From Merdousia gallistercoris (GTDB lineage Bacteria > Verrucomicrobiota > Verrucomicrobiia > Opitutales > Intestinicryptomonadaceae), in contig DVOK01000020.1 in the NCBI GenBank assembly GCA_018713685.1, positions 42,642 to 106,641 of the forward strand: 64,000 bases of DNA, given 5' to 3'. Below are positions 17,051-26,540 of this stretch, one piece after another; the stretch's first letter is position 1, and each line of letters starts with the position of its first letter. The position numbers and the translations under genes were made by a program. Below the pieces are notes generated by a model. The model ran no database searches. It was not told the origin of the DNA and saw only the letters and a program-made list of their open reading frames with translations.

Positions 17051-19183
17051 ATGAATGCAAGAAAAAAAGCTTTGACCGCTATCGCAAGCCGCGAAAACGT
17101 TTACGATACGGAAATTAAGCCATACAGAGTCGACGAGGAGTACGGAATCGACACGTTCGGACTAAAAACGCTCGAAGATTACGTTTCCAAGCCGATATAC
17201 AAAAAACTCCTCGACACGATACGCCAGGGCGTACCGCTCGACCCCGCCGTTGCCGACGACGTAGCCCACGCTATGAAAATCTGGGCGATGAGCAGAGGTG
17301 CCACCCACTACACACACTGGTTCCTTCCGCTCACAGGTGCGAGCGCGGAAAAGCACGACGCATTCCTCGAACCCACAAAAGACGGCGAAGCGATAACAAG
17401 GTTCTCCGGCAAAAATCTAATCCTCGGCGAACCGGACGCGTCTTCATTCCCCTCCGGCGGATTGAGATCCACCTTCGAGGCGAGAGGCTACACTGCGTGG
17501 GACCCCACTTCACCGGCATTTATTAAGAGAACCGCGGGCGTTGCAACACTCTGCATCCCCACAATGTTCTGCTCTTATACAGGCGAAGTTCTCGATAAAA
17601 AGACTCCTCTATTGCGCTCAATACAGGTTCTGAGCATGCAGGCAAAACGCCTCTTGAAATGCTTTGGAATTAAGACTGACGACCGCGTGTCTGTCACCCT
17701 CGGCGCTGAACAGGAATACTTCCTCGTTGATAAATCGCTCTACATTTTGCGCCCCGACCTAATGCAAACGGGCCGCACTCTGTTTGGAGCGCCGCCAGTA
17801 AAGCACCAGCAGCTTGAAGACCACTACTTCGCCTCGATTCAACCCCGCATAATAAACTTTATGGCGGAGGTCGATAGGGAATTGTGGAGAATCGGCATTC
17901 CGGCAAAAACCCGCCACAACGAAGTCGCGCCTGCGCAGTTTGAAATTGCGCCTGTGTTTGAAGAGCTAAACTTGGCGATAGACCATAACATGATGATTAT
18001 GGAAATTCTGCGCAACACGGCGGAAAAACACGGATTTGAATGCCTGTTGCACGAAAAGCCGTTCTCAGGAATTAACGGTTCCGGCAAACACAATAACTGG
18101 TCAATTTCAGTTGGCGACCGCAACCTGCTAAATCCCGGAACGAACCCGCATGAAAACGCCATATTCATGACGGCCCTCTGCGCCGTCATAAAGGCTGTTG
18201 ACGAACATGCCGACCTGCTCCGCTCCGCGACGGCAAGCGCCGGAAACGACCACCGCTTGGGCGCGAACGAAGCTCCGCCGGCCATAATCTCCATATTCCT
18301 CGGCGAACAGCTCACCGACATTATCGACCAAATCGAAGCGGGCGAGGCAAAAAGCTCGAAGAACAGCAACTTTATAAAAATCGGAGTTGACACTCTTCCC
18401 CCGCTGCCCTGCGACGTCACGGACAGAAACCGCACAAGCCCATTCGCCTTCACCGGAAACAAATTCGAATTCCGCGCGGCGGGTTCGTCGCAATCGTGCG
18501 CAAATCCGAACATCATTTTGAACACGATTGTTGCGGAAGCGTTCGACGAAATCTCGACGCAGCTTGAAGCGCTCTCGAAAGCCGACTTCCAAAAGGGTCT
18601 GCAAAAAATCCTCCAAAACATCGTAAAGAAGCACAAGAAGGTAATCTTCAACGGCGACGGATACAACGATGCATGGAAGAAAGAAGCGGCAAAGCGCGGG
18701 CTGCCGAACCTCCGCAGCACTCCGGAAGCGCTAAAACCGCTTATCAAGCCCGAAAACATCGCACTCTTCGAAAAGTACGGCGTTCTCAGGAATACGGAGC
18801 TAAAAAGCCGCTACGAAGTCTTCATGGAAGAGTACATGAAGAAGATACAGATAGAAGCCGCCTTGACGCTCAATATGTCCAAGACAATGATAGTACCGGC
18901 GGCTCTCGAATATCTCGGAAAACTCACTTCCGACGCCGTGTCCGCAAAAGCGGCAGGCGTGAAGAGCGCGGCTTTGACTTCAAAATGCAAACTTATCGCA
19001 ACCCTCGCCGACAGCCTCGACAAGGCAAACGCGAGCCTAGAAGCGGCCTTGAAAAAGGACGACTCCAAGGCGAGAATTGAAGCCATGAACGGCGTCCGCG
19101 AGATTGCAGACAAGCTTGAGCTTGAAGTTGCCGACGATCTATGGCCCATGCCTAAATACAGCGAGCTGTTGTTCGTCTATTAA
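17051..19183 (+). CDS. glnA: Type III glutamine synthetase
   Basis: This 710-residue GSIII (GlnN class) makes glutamine from glutamate, ammonia and ATP as a dodecamer. Recognisable parts are the long N-terminal domain ending in THWFLPLTG, LGAEQEYFLVD (metal ligands), the NEVAPAQFEIAPVFEE loop, GINGSGKHNNWS, and the substrate and ATP segment GNDHRLGANEAPPAIISIFLG. The start at 17051 (MNARKKAL) follows AAAAGGG. A start 16 codons upstream would overlap the -12 element of the sigma-54 promoter and would not be transcribed from it. It is divergent from gltB with shared control, and a strong terminator follows at 19207-19232. GSIII is common in Bacteroidetes, Verrucomicrobia and some clostridia. 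Confidence 0.95.
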   Translation: MNARKKALTAIASRENVYDTEIKPYRVDEEYGIDTFGLKTLEDYVSKPIYKKLLDTIRQGVPLDPAVADDVAHAMKIWAMSRGATHYTHWFLPLTGASAEKHDAFLEPTKDGEAITRFSGKNLILGEPDASSFPSGGLRSTFEARGYTAWDPTSPAFIKRTAGVATLCIPTMFCSYTGEVLDKKTPLLRSIQVLSMQAKRLLKCFGIKTDDRVSVTLGAEQEYFLVDKSLYILRPDLMQTGRTLFGAPPVKHQQLEDHYFASIQPRIINFMAEVDRELWRIGIPAKTRHNEVAPAQFEIAPVFEELNLAIDHNMMIMEILRNTAEKHGFECLLHEKPFSGINGSGKHNNWSISVGDRNLLNPGTNPHENAIFMTALCAVIKAVDEHADLLRSATASAGNDHRLGANEAPPAIISIFLGEQLTDIIDQIEAGEAKSSKNSNFIKIGVDTLPPLPCDVTDRNRTSPFAFTGNKFEFRAAGSSQSCANPNIILNTIVAEAFDEISTQLEALSKADFQKGLQKILQNIVKKHKKVIFNGDGYNDAWKKEAAKRGLPNLRSTPEALKPLIKPENIALFEKYGVLRNTELKSRYEVFMEEYMKKIQIEAALTLNMSKTMIVPAALEYLGKLTSDAVSAKAAGVKSAALTSKCKLIATLADSLDKANASLEAALKKDDSKARIEAMNGVREIADKLELEVADDLWPMPKYSELLFVY

Positions 19184-19206
19184 CTTGTTGGTTGTTTGTT
19201 TTAGGG

Positions 19207-19232
19207 CGCGCCCTTCGGGGCGCGTTTTTTTT
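19207..19232 (+). terminator. Terminator of glnA
   Basis: The stem CGCGCCC / GGGCGCG (19207-19213 with 19218-19224) has a TTCG tetraloop and is followed by eight T. Confidence 0.92.
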
Positions 19233-19730
19233 GCTCTGGAAAGGTCCGCAAAATTTACTGCCTGCTCTTATTGAAGCGGACACAGGCTTTATTGCAGAGC
19301 GGCGCACTCGGCTTTCGGATGCTTTCACCATAACTCAAATGACGCCAATTTTAGAAATATTGGCTGTTTTTTATACCGCTAAACAAAATTTTATAGATAC
19401 AGAAAATTTCCGTGCCCGCACAAAATGGGAGTCAGAAAAATTTTTCTTATCCCGCGCTTTGATTTTTATCTCGGCGAGCCACTGTTTTATATTAACAGAA
19501 TAAAAAATTTTCTTTGGAGTTCCCGAGCTTGCGCGCAAGCGCCGCGCTTCCCAATAGACAGGAACAGTTTTTTTTTCAAAATAACCACAAATATATAAAA
19601 AGCGTATTTTATTCTCTATCTCTTTATGTGGGGCATTTTTTTTGCAATAGCCGCAATCATATAAAAATACAATTTCTTTATTATCTCATTATGTATTGAC
19701 AACATCCGCGCCCTTTGAAAAAATTATCTT
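19233..19730. other. Intergenic region, nothing recognised
   Basis: About 500 AT-rich bases precede the glycoside hydrolase gene at 19731. TTGACA at 19696-19701 would be a good -35 element, but no convincing -10 sequence is found at the right distance. A forward frame starting near 19192 runs through the glnA terminator and is rejected. Confidence 0.45.
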
Positions 19731-22073
19731 ATGAACTTATCCAAGCCTATCCTTCTATCCCTGACATTTTGCGCGATAAGCCTTACAGCGCTTTCGCAAA
19801 CGCCACCAGAAGATGAAAACCCGCTAATCCCCATGGGAGCGGTCGTAGGCAAGCCCGACGCGCAAACTATAAAAAAAGCTTTAAAGGGATTTAAAGATGT
19901 AGGCATAACGCAATACTTAATATATCCGCGCTCGGGCTGCGAACTCGAATACATGTCCGACGAATGGCTCGATACTTGCGAAAAAATATGCGCCACCGCA
20001 AAGGAGCTCGGCTACACATCAATATGGCTATACGACGAATTTAACTGGCCAAGCGGCACGGCAAATAAGACCGTAATGAAGCAAAATCCGGATTTTGTAT
20101 TCCGCCACTTAAACGCCGTTAAAAACAAGGACGGAAATTTTGAAATAGTAATGCGCGAAAACCCCGACATGTCGAACCTCCTCGAGCCTGACGTTGTCGA
20201 GTGCTTCATTTCCCTAACGCACGAAAAATACGCAAAAAAGCTCGCCCCCTACCTCGGCAGCTTCGTAAAAGGCGTATTTACCGACGAACCTTCCGCCGGA
20301 TATTTCAACTGGAAACAGTACGCCTCAGATAAAATAAAGGTTCCCTACTACAAAGGGATAGAAGAAGACTATAAAAAGCTCACGGGAACCGACCTTCGCA
20401 CCGACATGCTTATCGCCGCCCGCACGGGGAGCCTCACTCACGAAGAGCCCGTAAACAGGCTTATCGCAAAACGTTTTTCGCAAACCTACGCAAAAAGAAT
20501 TTCCGACTGGTGCGCAAAACACGGAATGGTTCTTACGGGACACCTAATGGACGAGTATTTTTCCTCTAAAGCTCTTAGACAAAACGGGCACCCGTTAAAA
20601 GTCCTCAGCGAATTTTCCTTCCCCGCAATCGATGATATTTTTACTCGCGACAATTTTGAAAGCGTCGAATGGCTAACCTACGGGACAGGCATGTACGCAA
20701 TTGAAAAGCGCGGAAACAAAGGCGGACTTATAGAACTGTTTGCGATAGGCCCGACGGATATGCCCTACCAAAAGCTGCGCAGGCAAATATGGCTTGCTGC
20801 GGCATTCGGAATGAACCGCTATTGCTTTCTCGGCCCGATAGACGCGCGCGGAAACGCCATAAAAAAATTTTATTATACGGCATTTACCCCTGCCCAGCCG
20901 TGGTTTAGCTACATGAAGGAGCTCGGGGACGAAGCCAAGATTGCGGCTTCCTTCGCAACAAAAAAGCGCAAACAACCGTTGGTTGAAGTCCGCTATCCCT
21001 ACAAGCAGGCAAACCTCACATGGCTGCTAAAAAATCTCACCTCCGACCAGTACTCTTGGCGCCTGCTTGCGCCAGAAGACAAGCCTTCCGCACCCATAGT
21101 GTTAAATATGGAGGGAGATCAAATAATCGACGAAGTCTCCAAGAAAAGTTTTTGGGACTACCCCATGCTAAAAGAAAACCTGCTCTCAAAATTTGAAAGG
21201 ACGATGCGCGTGGAAGACGCCCAGGGCAATATGCCAAAAGACGTATTTATCCGCGAATATGAGGACGGCTCCGCAATAATCATAAGCTACTCCGATAAAA
21301 CGAGGAATTTATTTGCGGTAAAAAGTTGCGGCGCGAAAATCCCCATTACCCTATACCCGCGCGGCGTTGAAATACTGCCCGCGTGGAAGGTGGAGCTCGA
21401 CTCCCCAAACATTGCGCGCGCCGAATTTGAAAAAGGCAAATTCGACTTTTTCCTCGCCGAAGACGCAGAAATATCGGTTGTCACCCTCGCCGTTCCAAAT
21501 GCGGCAAAAATATCGCTCGACGGCAATGCAATAGAGGCCGCTTCCGATTGTTCTGCCCTGACTCCGGGCTTTCGGGAGTTGTACAGGCAAAAGGTCTTCA
21601 AACTGAAAAAAGGCGCGCATACGCTTGCAATAGAAAATTCCGAAGTTGATTATCCGTATCTGCCCGCCGCCCTGCTTGCGGGGAACTTCTCGCAAGACGG
21701 CGCAAACCTTGCGCCATATAAAAACGATGGCGCGGGACTTTACGGATACGCGGGCGGCATAACCCAGACAGCCACTCTAAAAATCCCCGAATGGGCCGTG
21801 AGAGTTAGAGCCGACACGGGCGGCCTGCCCGCCGAACTTTTTGTGGACGGAAAATCTCTCGGGCGCAGGGCGTGGGCGCCGTATTCGTGGGTACTGCCGC
21901 GCGAACTCGCAGGCAAGCGGGCGGAAATCAAAATCCTCCGCGAAACATCAATCGCGCGAATTTTCGGCACAAAGGCGTTCGACCGCCCGAATTCCCATAC
22001 ATGGTTAAAATCCCAAAAACCTGTGGAAAACTCTAAGCCCATAACGCCAATCGCAGAAATTTACTTTGAATAA
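19731..22073 (+). CDS. Secreted glycoside hydrolase, GH106-like (possible alpha-L-rhamnosidase)
   Basis: This 780-residue exported enzyme has a signal peptide of about 22 residues (MNLSKPILLSLTFCAISLTALSQ). The catalytic part starts at about residue 30 and shows YMSDEWLDTCEKICATAKEL, then SIWLYDEFNWPSGTA. These match the barrel segment typical of GH106 and related rhamnosidase-like hydrolases. A conserved FTDEPS with Glu186 is a likely catalytic or metal-binding acid. The C-terminal third is beta-rich (galactose-binding-like), ending with ELFVDGKSLGRRAWAPYSW. GH106 enzymes are usually longer, so family membership is tentative. An Asp-box protein gene follows 72 bases later on the same strand and may act on the same glycan. 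The substrate is not determinable from the sequence. Confidence 0.65.
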   Translation: MNLSKPILLSLTFCAISLTALSQTPPEDENPLIPMGAVVGKPDAQTIKKALKGFKDVGITQYLIYPRSGCELEYMSDEWLDTCEKICATAKELGYTSIWLYDEFNWPSGTANKTVMKQNPDFVFRHLNAVKNKDGNFEIVMRENPDMSNLLEPDVVECFISLTHEKYAKKLAPYLGSFVKGVFTDEPSAGYFNWKQYASDKIKVPYYKGIEEDYKKLTGTDLRTDMLIAARTGSLTHEEPVNRLIAKRFSQTYAKRISDWCAKHGMVLTGHLMDEYFSSKALRQNGHPLKVLSEFSFPAIDDIFTRDNFESVEWLTYGTGMYAIEKRGNKGGLIELFAIGPTDMPYQKLRRQIWLAAAFGMNRYCFLGPIDARGNAIKKFYYTAFTPAQPWFSYMKELGDEAKIAASFATKKRKQPLVEVRYPYKQANLTWLLKNLTSDQYSWRLLAPEDKPSAPIVLNMEGDQIIDEVSKKSFWDYPMLKENLLSKFERTMRVEDAQGNMPKDVFIREYEDGSAIIISYSDKTRNLFAVKSCGAKIPITLYPRGVEILPAWKVELDSPNIARAEFEKGKFDFFLAEDAEISVVTLAVPNAAKISLDGNAIEAASDCSALTPGFRELYRQKVFKLKKGAHTLAIENSEVDYPYLPAALLAGNFSQDGANLAPYKNDGAGLYGYAGGITQTATLKIPEWAVRVRADTGGLPAELFVDGKSLGRRAWAPYSWVLPRELAGKRAEIKILRETSIARIFGTKAFDRPNSHTWLKSQKPVENSKPITPIAEIYFE

Positions 22074-22145
22074 CGACTCCCGCCGCACACCGCGCATTTG
22101 CAAGAGCGGCGCAAAGCACAAAATAAGCTACGAAAACACAGCATC

Positions 22146-23711
22146 ATGATAAAAAAACTCCCAAAATTTTTCGCAACCATAACGGCGGCATCGGCCTTTG
22201 TCTTCGCCTCCGCTTTTACCTTATGCGCAAGCCAGAAAGTTGCAAATGAAATAAAAATAAGCCCGCAAAACGTACGCGCCGCAGCCGGGAAACCATATAA
22301 AAAAGCGGTCAAAACCGATTCTGGAACAGTCCAAGCTTGGATTTTATCCGGCAACTTTGACGAATCCGTCGAAGCTGTGTTGGAAAAAATGCCGGAGGGA
22401 TTCCGTGGGTTAAAAATAGAGATTGAGACGGCCCCGGTTGGGAATGCAGACGCATCAAAAGAGGACGTTTACAGAGCGGTATCTTCGCAGATAGACCCGT
22501 CAACGGGAAAAGAGACAAACAAAATAAAAAGCTCCTTCGTAAGGGGAAAAATCCCCGGCGAGCCCTTCAAGGGCAAGAAAGTGGAATTGGAGTCATGCTA
22601 TCCTGCAAAGCCGGGCCTTCCGGTCAAAATAAGAATCGAGCGCAAAGCCTCCGACCATTCCGACACATTCGAGTACCCGACAGCCATCACCGCAATCAAA
22701 ATCACCCCCGTAGCGGATTTGCCCGAGCCAATGCCAGTCGAAACGGCAGAGGGATACAACTCGTGGCCGATGATGCAGGCGCTGGGGAACAAGCTCGTGT
22801 GCGCATACAGTGTCGGAAAGGCGCACAACATCGCAGAGGGAAAGCGGGAGTCATACGCGCGCGTATCGGAAGACGGCGGGAAGACATGGTCGAAACCGCA
22901 CGTCGTGTCGGCCGACCCTAAATACGGAGAAGTCCCAATCGGCAAGGGCTTGGACGAAAACGGAGAAATGCTGCTGTGGATTAGATTTCAGGGCAAAAAC
23001 CGCATTCACAAGCTCTACCGCACGTCTGACGGAGTGAATTTTACGCACATCTCAACCCCAAAGCTCGACCCAATGCCGATGCAAATCACAGACGTCTTCC
23101 ATGTGCCGAATGTAGGGCTCATGGCGCTGTGGTTTACTGGCAATTACGGCAAAAACGCCCGGAACGCATGGGGAACGCTCACAAGTTCCGACAACGGGAA
23201 AACGTGGGTCCAAAAGACGGTTGAGTCCGGACTTGACAATATAGGCTGGACGACCGAACCCTCGGCAGCGTATATCGGCGACGGCAGGATAATCGTGATA
23301 GCGCGCATAGAGCACGCAAACGAATCCACCCAGCGCGCCCAATTTCAGATAGAGTCGAGGGACTACGGCAAAACGTGGACCAAAAAGAGGACCAATATAA
23401 CCGACGTATTCATCTCGACCCCAAGCCTTATATACGACAAGGATACGGGGCTTATAAGCAACTACTACTACCAGCGCGGGCGCGGGCTTTTAAAGCGCAG
23501 GGTGGCTGAGGCCGACAAAATTTTCGGCAATCCCCTCGCATGGCCCGACCCTGAAATAATTGCATTCGCGAGCGCAATCGGGTACGATGCGGGCAATGTA
23601 AACGCCACTGAAATCGGCGACGTCCATTACCTCGCCTACTATTCAGGCGACAGTAAAAACACCTCGGTTGTAGTATCGGCCGCAAAGGCGCCCGTTAAAA
23701 AATCCGAATAG
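22146..23711 (+). CDS. Secreted Asp-box (BNR) beta-propeller, sialidase-like
   Basis: This is a 521-residue exported protein. I chose the ATG at 22146 because it gives a clean signal peptide (MIKKLPKFFATITAASAFVF, cut near ALCA-S); the ATG at 22098 would add 16 charged residues. Residues 30-190 form a beta-rich N-terminal domain. Three Asp boxes follow: SEDGGKTW (241-248), SSDNGKTW (347-354) and SRDYGKTW (404-411). A degenerate fourth is near YRTSDGVNF. The spacing fits a six-bladed sialidase fold. GH33 catalytic residues (an Arg triad and a Tyr/Glu pair) cannot be assigned with confidence, so hydrolysis of sialic acid is only one possibility. It is probably transcribed with the GH106-like gene upstream and ends at the terminator at 23781-23819. 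Confidence 0.7.
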   Translation: MIKKLPKFFATITAASAFVFASAFTLCASQKVANEIKISPQNVRAAAGKPYKKAVKTDSGTVQAWILSGNFDESVEAVLEKMPEGFRGLKIEIETAPVGNADASKEDVYRAVSSQIDPSTGKETNKIKSSFVRGKIPGEPFKGKKVELESCYPAKPGLPVKIRIERKASDHSDTFEYPTAITAIKITPVADLPEPMPVETAEGYNSWPMMQALGNKLVCAYSVGKAHNIAEGKRESYARVSEDGGKTWSKPHVVSADPKYGEVPIGKGLDENGEMLLWIRFQGKNRIHKLYRTSDGVNFTHISTPKLDPMPMQITDVFHVPNVGLMALWFTGNYGKNARNAWGTLTSSDNGKTWVQKTVESGLDNIGWTTEPSAAYIGDGRIIVIARIEHANESTQRAQFQIESRDYGKTWTKKRTNITDVFISTPSLIYDKDTGLISNYYYQRGRGLLKRRVAEADKIFGNPLAWPDPEIIAFASAIGYDAGNVNATEIGDVHYLAYYSGDSKNTSVVVSAAKAPVKKSE

Positions 23712-23780
23712 GGATAAAATTCCGCAGGCGGCGCTTTTCCAGCGCGGCGCACAATAAAATCGCAGCAGATTTGCCGGGCT

Positions 23781-23819
23781 AAACTTTTATATGGGCTTTC
23801 CCATATAAAAGTTTTTTTT
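23781..23819 (+). terminator. Strong terminator after the Asp-box gene
   Basis: The perfect 15-base stem AAACTTTTATATGGG (23781-23795) / CCCATATAAAAGTTT (23800-23814) has a CTTT loop and a run of eight T. Confidence 0.92.
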
Positions 23820-24217
23820 ATTTTCCGGTTTCGGCATCAAGCTTTGGATTTATACAAAAAAGTATTAAAAATTTTTACATGCCAAAATTCTCCACCTAAA
23901 AGTTAGATAGGCGACAAATTTTTTGCCTATGAAACTGTTTTGCAATAGCCGCCCTCGGGAAAATATTTGAGCGCATTATTTCAAATCTGAAAATCCGATA
24001 TGCTGTTGGTTTTAATTGTGCGGGCCACAATAAAGGCGTTTTGGCATTTTAGGCGCAAACAAAATCGCCTTATAAAAATTTCCCTTCTCTAAAAATAATA
24101 TCAACGCTCAAAAAGTCGCGCGGCGGGTTTATTGCAAAAGATAAAAATTTTCGTTTCAAATAAATATTGATCCAATGCGCAAATAATGGCGCGCTTCAAA
24201 ATATTAAAAAAAATACT
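23820..24217. other. Convergent intergenic region
   Basis: No gene is recognised. A small inverted repeat ATAGGC-N12-GCCTAT is at 23907-23930. Reading frames that start at 24167 and 24186 on the plus strand are antisense to the exonuclease gene and are rejected. Confidence 0.45.
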
Positions 24218-25060
24218 CTATTTTACGTTCTTATTGGGCTTTTTACCGCCCTTGCCTCCGCGGCGTCCGCGCTTGCGCGGCGGCTTTGCGGGTTTTTTAT
24301 TGAAAATTCTGTCCAATATGCCGACTTTTTTGGAATTAGAACGCTTCTTCTTAGTGGAAATCTTTTCCGAAACCTTGCGGATAGCCTTTCTGATAAATCC
24401 GAGCAGATTGAATTTTTCAGGCTCCGGAAGCGGCTCAGGCTCTATCGCCGTGCGCTCGTCTTTTAGAATTTCCCGAACTTCAAGAAATAGCCTGCGGCTA
24501 ATCCACGCGTCAGTTGCGGCGTAGTCTATCTGCTTTTTTGTCAAAGATTCGCTCGCCCAATTTGAAAGCTGCGCCGCCTTAGATATGCGCTCCCCGAATA
24601 TCAAAGCGGTCAAATTCTTCATTCCAGTATTTATAATGCCTATCTTGGAGGTCGAGGCGGATACATCGACAAATCCGGCCGGATTAAATGCGCAGCGCGC
24701 CCTCAAACTTTTTATATCTCCCTGGACGGCCAACCCCGCCTTCTTTATGCCGGGATTCTCCAAAACCTTAAAAATGTCAGAGAGCCTTTCGGAGAGCGGG
24801 TCGAGGCGTATTACCCAGACTTTTTTCTCTCCCGCAAGCTGCAGTATGGAAACCGGATAAGACTTTCCCCTATTAAAGTTTGGCCGTGTTTCTGTGTCGA
24901 AGCCAAGTATGTTTTCGCGGGAAATCTCCGCAAGGGCGCTCTCTAATTGCGATTCGTTTTCAACAAGCTCAATTTCGCCCTCGTACTTCACCAAAGGCAG
25001 CGCCGGTATCATATCGACACACACTCTTCTTGGATAAACGCATTTAATTTCCCAATCCAT
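24218..25060 (-). CDS. RNase D-like 3'-5' exonuclease with a basic C-terminal tail
   Basis: This 280-residue protein has a complete DEDDy exonuclease domain. Exo I is FDTETRP (Asp55, Glu57), Exo II is AVQGDIKSL (Asp115) and Exo III is DYAATDAW (Tyr180, Asp184). Family members trim RNA or DNA 3' ends with two metal ions. After residue about 207 comes a Glu/Pro linker and then a tail of some 60 residues rich in Lys and Arg (KKKR, RKRGRRGGKGGKK), with no HRDC domain. The tail probably binds nucleic acid; that is inference. The ATG at 25060 (MDWEIK) is preferred. The frame extends 53 codons further upstream, but that part is hydrophobic, unlike the family and close to the divergent pfp promoter. 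Confidence 0.82.
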   Translation of the reverse strand: MDWEIKCVYPRRVCVDMIPALPLVKYEGEIELVENESQLESALAEISRENILGFDTETRPNFNRGKSYPVSILQLAGEKKVWVIRLDPLSERLSDIFKVLENPGIKKAGLAVQGDIKSLRARCAFNPAGFVDVSASTSKIGIINTGMKNLTALIFGERISKAAQLSNWASESLTKKQIDYAATDAWISRRLFLEVREILKDERTAIEPEPLPEPEKFNLLGFIRKAIRKVSEKISTKKKRSNSKKVGILDRIFNKKPAKPPRKRGRRGGKGGKKPNKNVK

Positions 25061-25231
25061 ATTGAAATAAATAAACAAACAAAAATCCGCGACAAATGCG
25101 AACATTTTTTCAAAAATTTCCAAAGTTTTAACGACCGCGCAAATAAAAGCAAATTCCGTTAGAAAAAGTTTGCCTAACGGCCGATTTTCGGCAATACTAA
25201 CCTTTAAAAATTTATTCAACGAAATCTATAT

Positions 25232-26485
25232 ATGGAAGAAGAATTGATTGGAAACGTCTTGGTAGCACAATCCGGCGGCCCCACGTCCGTCATAAATTCG
25301 AGCCTCGCGGGAGTCATTACCGAAGCTCTCAACCACGACTGCATCGAGGAGATTTACGGCGCGCTAAACGGCGTCGAAGGCATTCTTAATGAGGAACTCA
25401 TCGATTTGGCGGAGGAATCCCAGCAGACCGTGCGCGGGTTGCGTTACACACCGGGCGCCGCACTCGGAACCTGCCGCTACAAGCTCAAAAGCGAGGAGGA
25501 TTTCTCGAGAGTTATCGAAGTCTTCAAAGCGCACAATATTCGTTTCTTCTTCTATATCGGCGGGAACGACTCCCAAGACACGGCAAATAAAATAGCCGAA
25601 CACGCCGCCGCGCAGGGCTACGATATGCGCGTGATAGGAGTCGCCAAGACAATAGACAACGACCTGCCTGTCACCGACCACTGCCCCGGATACGGAAGCG
25701 TCGTAAAATACCTTTCAACAGCCGTCCGCGAACTCGCGCTCGACCACGAAGCAATGGGCAACCACGACCTCGTTTCGATTGTGGAAGTCATGGGCAGAAA
25801 TGCCGGCTGGATAGCGGCGGGAACAAGCATTGCAAAGCGCCGCAATCAGCCCGAGGACGCACCGCACATTATTTTGCTTCCGGAAGTGGCATTCAATGCC
25901 GAATACTTCCTTTCGCAGGTCCAAGAATGCCTAAAAAAGAACCGCTTCTGCCTCGTGGTAGCGAGCGAAGGCATTACAGACGCCAACGGCAACTTTGTGG
26001 CCGCGGGCAAAATGCAGGACTCCTTCGGACACGAACAGCTCGGCGGCGTAGGGGAATATTTGCAGAACCTCGTTTCGACAAACCTCGGTGTTAAAGCGCG
26101 CTCTTGCAAATTTGGGCACGAACAGCGCGCGGCCGCACACTGCGCTTCAAGCGCCGACTCCAATGAGGCGTTTATGTGCGGGCAAGTTGCGGTTCAGGCG
26201 GCGGTCGAAGGGCAGTCCGGAAAAATGGTCGCCCTCGTCAGGGCCGACTCCGAAAAATATGCATGCGAAACGCTTCTCGTTCCGCTCTCGGAAGTCGCAA
26301 ACGGCGTCAAGCATTTCCCGGAAGCTTGGATTGCAGAAGACAAAATCTCAATCAGCTACCAATTCAATAAATATGTCATGCCCCTCATTCAGGGAGAAGT
26401 GCAAGTCCCCTATGAGAATGGGCTTCCGGCGTATGTAAGGCTCTCAAAGGTAAAAGTTCCCCAACAGCTTTCGCCGCGCCAATAA
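25232..26485 (+). CDS. pfp: Diphosphate-dependent 6-phosphofructokinase
   Basis: This 417-residue PFK-family enzyme phosphorylates fructose 6-phosphate with PPi, reversibly. The nucleotide/PPi loop is AQSGGPTSVINSSL. The discriminator GGNDSQDT (110-117) has Asp113 where ATP-dependent enzymes have Gly. AKTIDNDLP keeps Lys139, which also marks PPi use, and the catalytic Asp residues (142, 144). VEVMGRNAGWIA contributes substrate binding. The length fits the long bacterial PPi-PFK clade. It diverges from the exonuclease gene and ends in a GC-rich terminator at 26514-26540. No ATP-PFK is in the window, so this may be the main glycolytic PFK; that is inference. Confidence 0.92.
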   Translation: MEEELIGNVLVAQSGGPTSVINSSLAGVITEALNHDCIEEIYGALNGVEGILNEELIDLAEESQQTVRGLRYTPGAALGTCRYKLKSEEDFSRVIEVFKAHNIRFFFYIGGNDSQDTANKIAEHAAAQGYDMRVIGVAKTIDNDLPVTDHCPGYGSVVKYLSTAVRELALDHEAMGNHDLVSIVEVMGRNAGWIAAGTSIAKRRNQPEDAPHIILLPEVAFNAEYFLSQVQECLKKNRFCLVVASEGITDANGNFVAAGKMQDSFGHEQLGGVGEYLQNLVSTNLGVKARSCKFGHEQRAAAHCASSADSNEAFMCGQVAVQAAVEGQSGKMVALVRADSEKYACETLLVPLSEVANGVKHFPEAWIAEDKISISYQFNKYVMPLIQGEVQVPYENGLPAYVRLSKVKVPQQLSPRQ

Positions 26486-26513
26486 TCCTTAGGATTTTAT
26501 AAAGAAAGATAAG

Positions 26514-26540
26514 GCCGCGCACATTGCGCGGCTTTTTTTT
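26514..26540 (+). terminator. Terminator of pfp
   Basis: The stem GCCGCGC / GCGCGGC (26514-26520 with 26526-26532) has an ACATT loop and is followed by eight T. Confidence 0.92.

Noticed and set aside
19192..19503. A 103-codon plus-strand frame after glnA
   Set aside because: It reads straight through the strong glnA terminator hairpin and has no family-like sequence.
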